Shown: positions 11,130-12,909 of the stretch, piece by piece
How positions within the stretch are numbered: position 1 is the first letter of the stretch
How the letters are laid out: the number at the start of each line of letters is the position of its first letter
Assembly (NCBI GenBank): GCA_964447925.1
Contig: CAYUUP010000044.1
Location: forward strand, 1-12,909
Direction: 5' to 3'
DNA from: CAYUUP01 sp964447925
Lineage (GTDB): Bacteria; Bacillota; Clostridia; Oscillospirales; Oscillospiraceae
Length of the DNA stretch: 12,909 nucleotides
Notes under the pieces: generated by a model
Told to the model about the DNA's origin: nothing
The model's input: the letters and a program-made list of their open reading frames with translations, nothing else
Database searches by the model: none
Position numbers and translations under genes: made by a program

Positions 11130-11465
11130 ATGGAAAACCAAACCTATAATCAGCCCAACAATACGCCTGGCAACAACGATCCCGGCAAGGGTCTGGCCAT
11201 CGGCTCTTTGGTTGTGGGCATCATTGGCCTGGTTACGGGTGCATTGGCCATCGGCTGTATCCTGGGTATCGTGGCTGTTGTCCTGGCCGTTGTCTCTGGC
11301 AACAAAAGCCAAGAAGCAGGCTTGCCCAGAAGCGGACTGGCTACCGCCGGTCTGGTGCTGGGCATCATCGCTATCGTCCTGGGTGCGGGCTGCCTGATCT
11401 GCACAGTTTGCTCCGCCGGCACCGTTGGGCTCGCTGGACTCGCCGGTATGATGGAAGGCCTTTAA
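11130..11465 (+). CDS. DUF4190-like small membrane protein
   Basis: 111-residue protein. The N-terminal ~20 residues are hydrophilic and rich in Asn, Gln and Pro. Two long hydrophobic segments follow (about 23-56 and 70-107), each beginning with the same motif type: GLAIGSLVVGIIGLVTGALAIG and GLATAGLVLGIIAIVLGAG. This internal repeat of G-x-A-x-x-x-L-V-x-G-I-I is characteristic of DUF4190 proteins. They are separated by a short polar loop (NKSQEAGLPRS). Likely an inner-membrane protein with an unknown role. The start is clear: AGGGAGG (11116-11122) ends 7 bases before ATG. It is a single-gene unit with its own promoter and a strong terminator. The C-terminal end is rich in Cys and Gly (GAGCLICTVCSAGTVG), and both Cys clusters are in or near the membrane. 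Confidence 0.75.
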   Translation: MENQTYNQPNNTPGNNDPGKGLAIGSLVVGIIGLVTGALAIGCILGIVAVVLAVVSGNKSQEAGLPRSGLATAGLVLGIIAIVLGAGCLICTVCSAGTVGLAGLAGMMEGL

Positions 11466-11489
11466 GCACGCTGTCAAAATTCAACAGTT

Positions 11490-11525
11490 ACATAAAAGCA
11501 GCCGGGCAACTGGCTGCTTTTATGT
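11490..11525 (+). terminator. Terminator after DUF4190-like gene
   Basis: Perfect 14-bp inverted repeat ACATAAAAGCAGCC (11490-11503) and GGCTGCTTTTATGT (11512-11525) with an 8-nt loop. Begins 24 bases after the stop. The U-rich part lies in the stem itself, so some read-through into the lgt-like gene 28 bases later is possible. Confidence 0.75.
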
Positions 11526-11552
11526 CAATGCTTTTTAGAAGGATGTATCATT

Positions 11553-12419
11553 ATGTTTCCCAGCTTTTCCGTTTTCGGATATGAAATTGGAAGCTACGGC
11601 ATCTGCGTGCTGGCAGGAATTGCGGTGGCTGCACTGTACGTGGCACTCTCCAGCAGAATGCAGACGGGGCTGAATTCCGTACAGCTGGTCAACACGCCTG
11701 TGGTGGCAGGGCTTGGTGCCTTTTTAGGGGCGCATATCCTCTATGCCCTGACCCATCTGAGACAGATCATATGGGTCATGGCCCATCCTGGCGAGGTGTT
11801 TTCTGACCTCCAAACTGCCTTTGCATACTTCCTAGCCATCTTCGGCGGGATGGTGTTCTATGGCGGGCTGATTGGCGGGCTGATTGCGGGCTACATCTAT
11901 CTTCGGCACAGGAAGCTGGATGTGGGGCTCTATGCGGACACTTACGCGCCGGCCATCCCGCTCTTCCATGCCTTTGGGCGGATCGGCTGCTTCCTGGGAG
12001 GCTGCTGTTATGGCATTGAGAGCAGCTGGGGCTTTGTCTACACCGCAGCTCCCATTGCGGCTTCCAACGGTGTTGTCCGGCTACCCATCCAGCTGATCGA
12101 GGCGGCGGGGGATCTCCTGATTTTTGCCGTCTTGCATCTTCTGAGCCGGAGGGAAATCAAACGGGGGATGCTGCTGTACCTGTATCTGATCCTCTATCCG
12201 CTGCTGAGATTCACAACTGAATTTTTCAGGGGGGACGAGATCCGGGGCTTTTTCCTCTGCTTTTCCACCTCCCAGTGGATCAGCATCCTCCTGCTGCTGT
12301 TTTCCTGCATACGCATTTTCAGAATGCGCGGGAAGGATTCCTGCTTTGCTGCGCGAGGCGCCGAAAAGCAGAACAATGAACCGACAACCGGTGTAGATCC
12401 CACCCAGAGCAGCCTATGA
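11553..12419 (+). CDS. Lgt-like prolipoprotein diacylglyceryl transferase family protein
   Basis: 288-residue integral membrane protein with about seven hydrophobic segments, fitting the Lgt fold. Lgt adds diacylglycerol from phosphatidylglycerol to the lipobox cysteine of prolipoproteins. Conserved features: GGMVFYGGLIGG (98-109), the signature GRIGCFLGGCCYG (142-154), LPIQLIEA (177-184) and RFTTEFFRGDEIRG (219-232). Compared with E. coli Lgt, R143 and G154 and the later Arg/Glu pair (R219, E223, like R239/E243) are kept, but H103 is Tyr, N146 is Cys and E151 is Cys. The protein is therefore an Lgt-family member whose exact activity is uncertain. The polar tail after 258 is non-conserved. 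ATG 11553 has AGAAGGA 9 bases before it. No clear promoter lies between the preceding terminator and this gene. Confidence 0.8.
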   Translation: MFPSFSVFGYEIGSYGICVLAGIAVAALYVALSSRMQTGLNSVQLVNTPVVAGLGAFLGAHILYALTHLRQIIWVMAHPGEVFSDLQTAFAYFLAIFGGMVFYGGLIGGLIAGYIYLRHRKLDVGLYADTYAPAIPLFHAFGRIGCFLGGCCYGIESSWGFVYTAAPIAASNGVVRLPIQLIEAAGDLLIFAVLHLLSRREIKRGMLLYLYLILYPLLRFTTEFFRGDEIRGFFLCFSTSQWISILLLLFSCIRIFRMRGKDSCFAARGAEKQNNEPTTGVDPTQSSL

Positions 12420-12457
12420 AAAATTGCGCAAATATTTTGAAAAACGGGAATTTTTTC

Positions 12458-12486
12458 TTGACCCTGGCGGCAAGCTGTGCTATAAT
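12458..12486 (+). promoter_or_regulatory. Strong promoter of L7Ae-rpsL (str) operon
   Basis: -35 TTGACC (12458-12463), 17-bp spacer, -10 TATAAT (12481-12486); start near 12493. It separates the translation operon from the lgt-like gene. Confidence 0.85.
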
Positions 12487-12549
12487 AGCGAATTGTACTG
12501 GGTTTAGATGTTACTGTGTTTTATTTTGCCCGTTCGGGAGGTCTCAGAT

Positions 12550-12804
12550 ATGCTCGACCAGCTGGAACAGGACAGGAGGGCGGCAGGCGTCAAACAGGTC
12601 CGCAAAGCTGTTCTCAGCGGTCAGGCCGCAGGTGTTTTCCTGGCGCGGGATGCCGATCCGTTGATGACAGAGCCAATTGAGGCCCTCTGCCGGGAACGTA
12701 ACGTCCCTGTGGAGTATGTTCCCGCCATGCGTGAACTGGGCCACCGGTGCGGCTTGAAGGTGGGCTGTGCCGCTGCCGCGCTGATAAGATCCTCCACAGA
12801 CTGA
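12550..12804 (+). CDS. L7Ae/YbxF-family K-turn RNA-binding protein
   Basis: 84-residue protein of the ribosomal L7Ae/L30e/S12e/Gadd45 family, close in length to B. subtilis YbxF, which binds kink-turn RNA. Visible: KAVLSGQAAGVFLARDADPLMTEPIEALCRE (30-60 region), then NVPVEYVPAMRELGHRCGLKVGCAAAALI, with the family's DADP and ELGxxCG(L/I)xVG patterns. The frame is open from 12508, but ATG 12550 is chosen because GGGAGG (12536-12541) lies 8 bases before it and the shortened product matches family length. It is the first gene of a transcript with a strong promoter and precedes rpsL, as in most Firmicutes str operons. Whether it is a ribosome component or an RNA regulator is not settled by sequence. 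Confidence 0.9.
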   Translation: MLDQLEQDRRAAGVKQVRKAVLSGQAAGVFLARDADPLMTEPIEALCRERNVPVEYVPAMRELGHRCGLKVGCAAAALIRSSTD

Positions 12805-12830
12805 CATCACCCGGCAAAATCTCCCTGGTT

Positions 12831-12862
12831 TTGACAGTATAGCCAGTTGGCCCTGCTGTTAA
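12831..12862 (+). promoter_or_regulatory. Stem-loop in the leader before rpsL
   Basis: TTGACAG (12831-12837) can pair with CTGTTAA (12856-12862, one G-U), enclosing a small GCC-AGTT-GGC hairpin (12842-12851). It sits about 20 bases before the rpsL ribosome binding site in an 89-base spacer. It could be a processing or regulatory stem; function unknown. Confidence 0.3.
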
Positions 12863-12893
12863 AATATATCTTTAGTGGAAAGGAGGAAACTGA

Positions 12894-12909
12894 ATGCCTA
12901 CTTTTAACC
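12894..12909 (+). CDS. rpsL: Ribosomal protein S12, first codons only
   Basis: The window ends five codons into this gene: MPTFN, the near-universal start of S12 (MPTFNQLVR). AGGAGG (12881-12886) lies 7 bases before ATG. The position after the L7Ae-family gene is that of rpsL in Firmicutes str operons, normally followed by rpsG, fusA and tuf. S12 lies at the decoding centre of the 30S subunit. Most of the gene is outside the window, so nothing can be said of its length or sequence beyond these codons. Confidence 0.88.

Noticed and set aside
12416..12664. 82-codon frame overlapping the lgt-like stop and L7Ae gene
   Set aside because: Out of frame with the L7Ae-family gene, crosses its promoter, and has no ribosome binding site or protein character.
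12831..12865. Second promoter (TTGACA) just before rpsL
   Set aside because: The only -10-like hexamer (TAAAAT) is 23 bp away, too far; the TTGACA is better explained as part of a stem.

Overview
The window reads as chromosomal DNA of a GC-rich Clostridia member, probably Oscillospiraceae-like and related to gut genera such as Flavonifractor or Lawsonibacter (inference). The reasons are strong AGGAGG-type ribosome binding sites, near-consensus sigma-A promoters, TTG and GTG starts, and the Firmicutes arrangement of an L7Ae-family gene directly before rpsL. No phage, insertion sequence, tRNA, rRNA or CRISPR array was seen.

Left part, plus strand: the 3' half of tyrS (1-586) with its terminator, a 393-base gap holding a consensus promoter and a leader hairpin, then an operon of ilvE (branched-chain aminotransferase), a GNAT acetyltransferase that starts at TTG, and tadA (tRNA adenosine deaminase). 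Between tadA and the convergent minus-strand operon lies a short unit made of a Pho-box-like direct repeat, a -10 element and a strong terminator. It could encode a roughly 85-nt RNA.

Middle, minus strand (7219 down to 3241): a three-gene, translationally coupled operon. It encodes a molybdopterin enzyme whose large and small subunits look like pyrogallol-phloroglucinol transhydroxylase, followed by a C_GCAxxG_C_C-type cysteine-rich protein. It has its own promoter with a palindrome across the start site. Upstream and in the same direction lies a second minus-strand operon: a DtxR/MntR-type metalloregulator starting at TTG and a TtcA-like Fe-S tRNA thiolase, ended by a terminator that overlaps the ttcA stop codon.

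Right part, plus strand: malQ (4-alpha-glucanotransferase) overlapping an Sfp-type phosphopantetheinyl transferase; a small two-helix DUF4190-like membrane protein with its own promoter and terminator; an Lgt-like membrane protein with altered active-site residues; then a strong promoter driving an L7Ae-family K-turn protein and the first codons of rpsL, the start of the str operon.

The most interesting part is the transhydroxylase-like operon with its redox-type third gene, which may act on polyphenol-derived aromatics. Next are the Pho-box-like small transcription unit, the palindromes between the dtxR-like gene and malQ, and the Lgt variant with cysteines in place of conserved residues.
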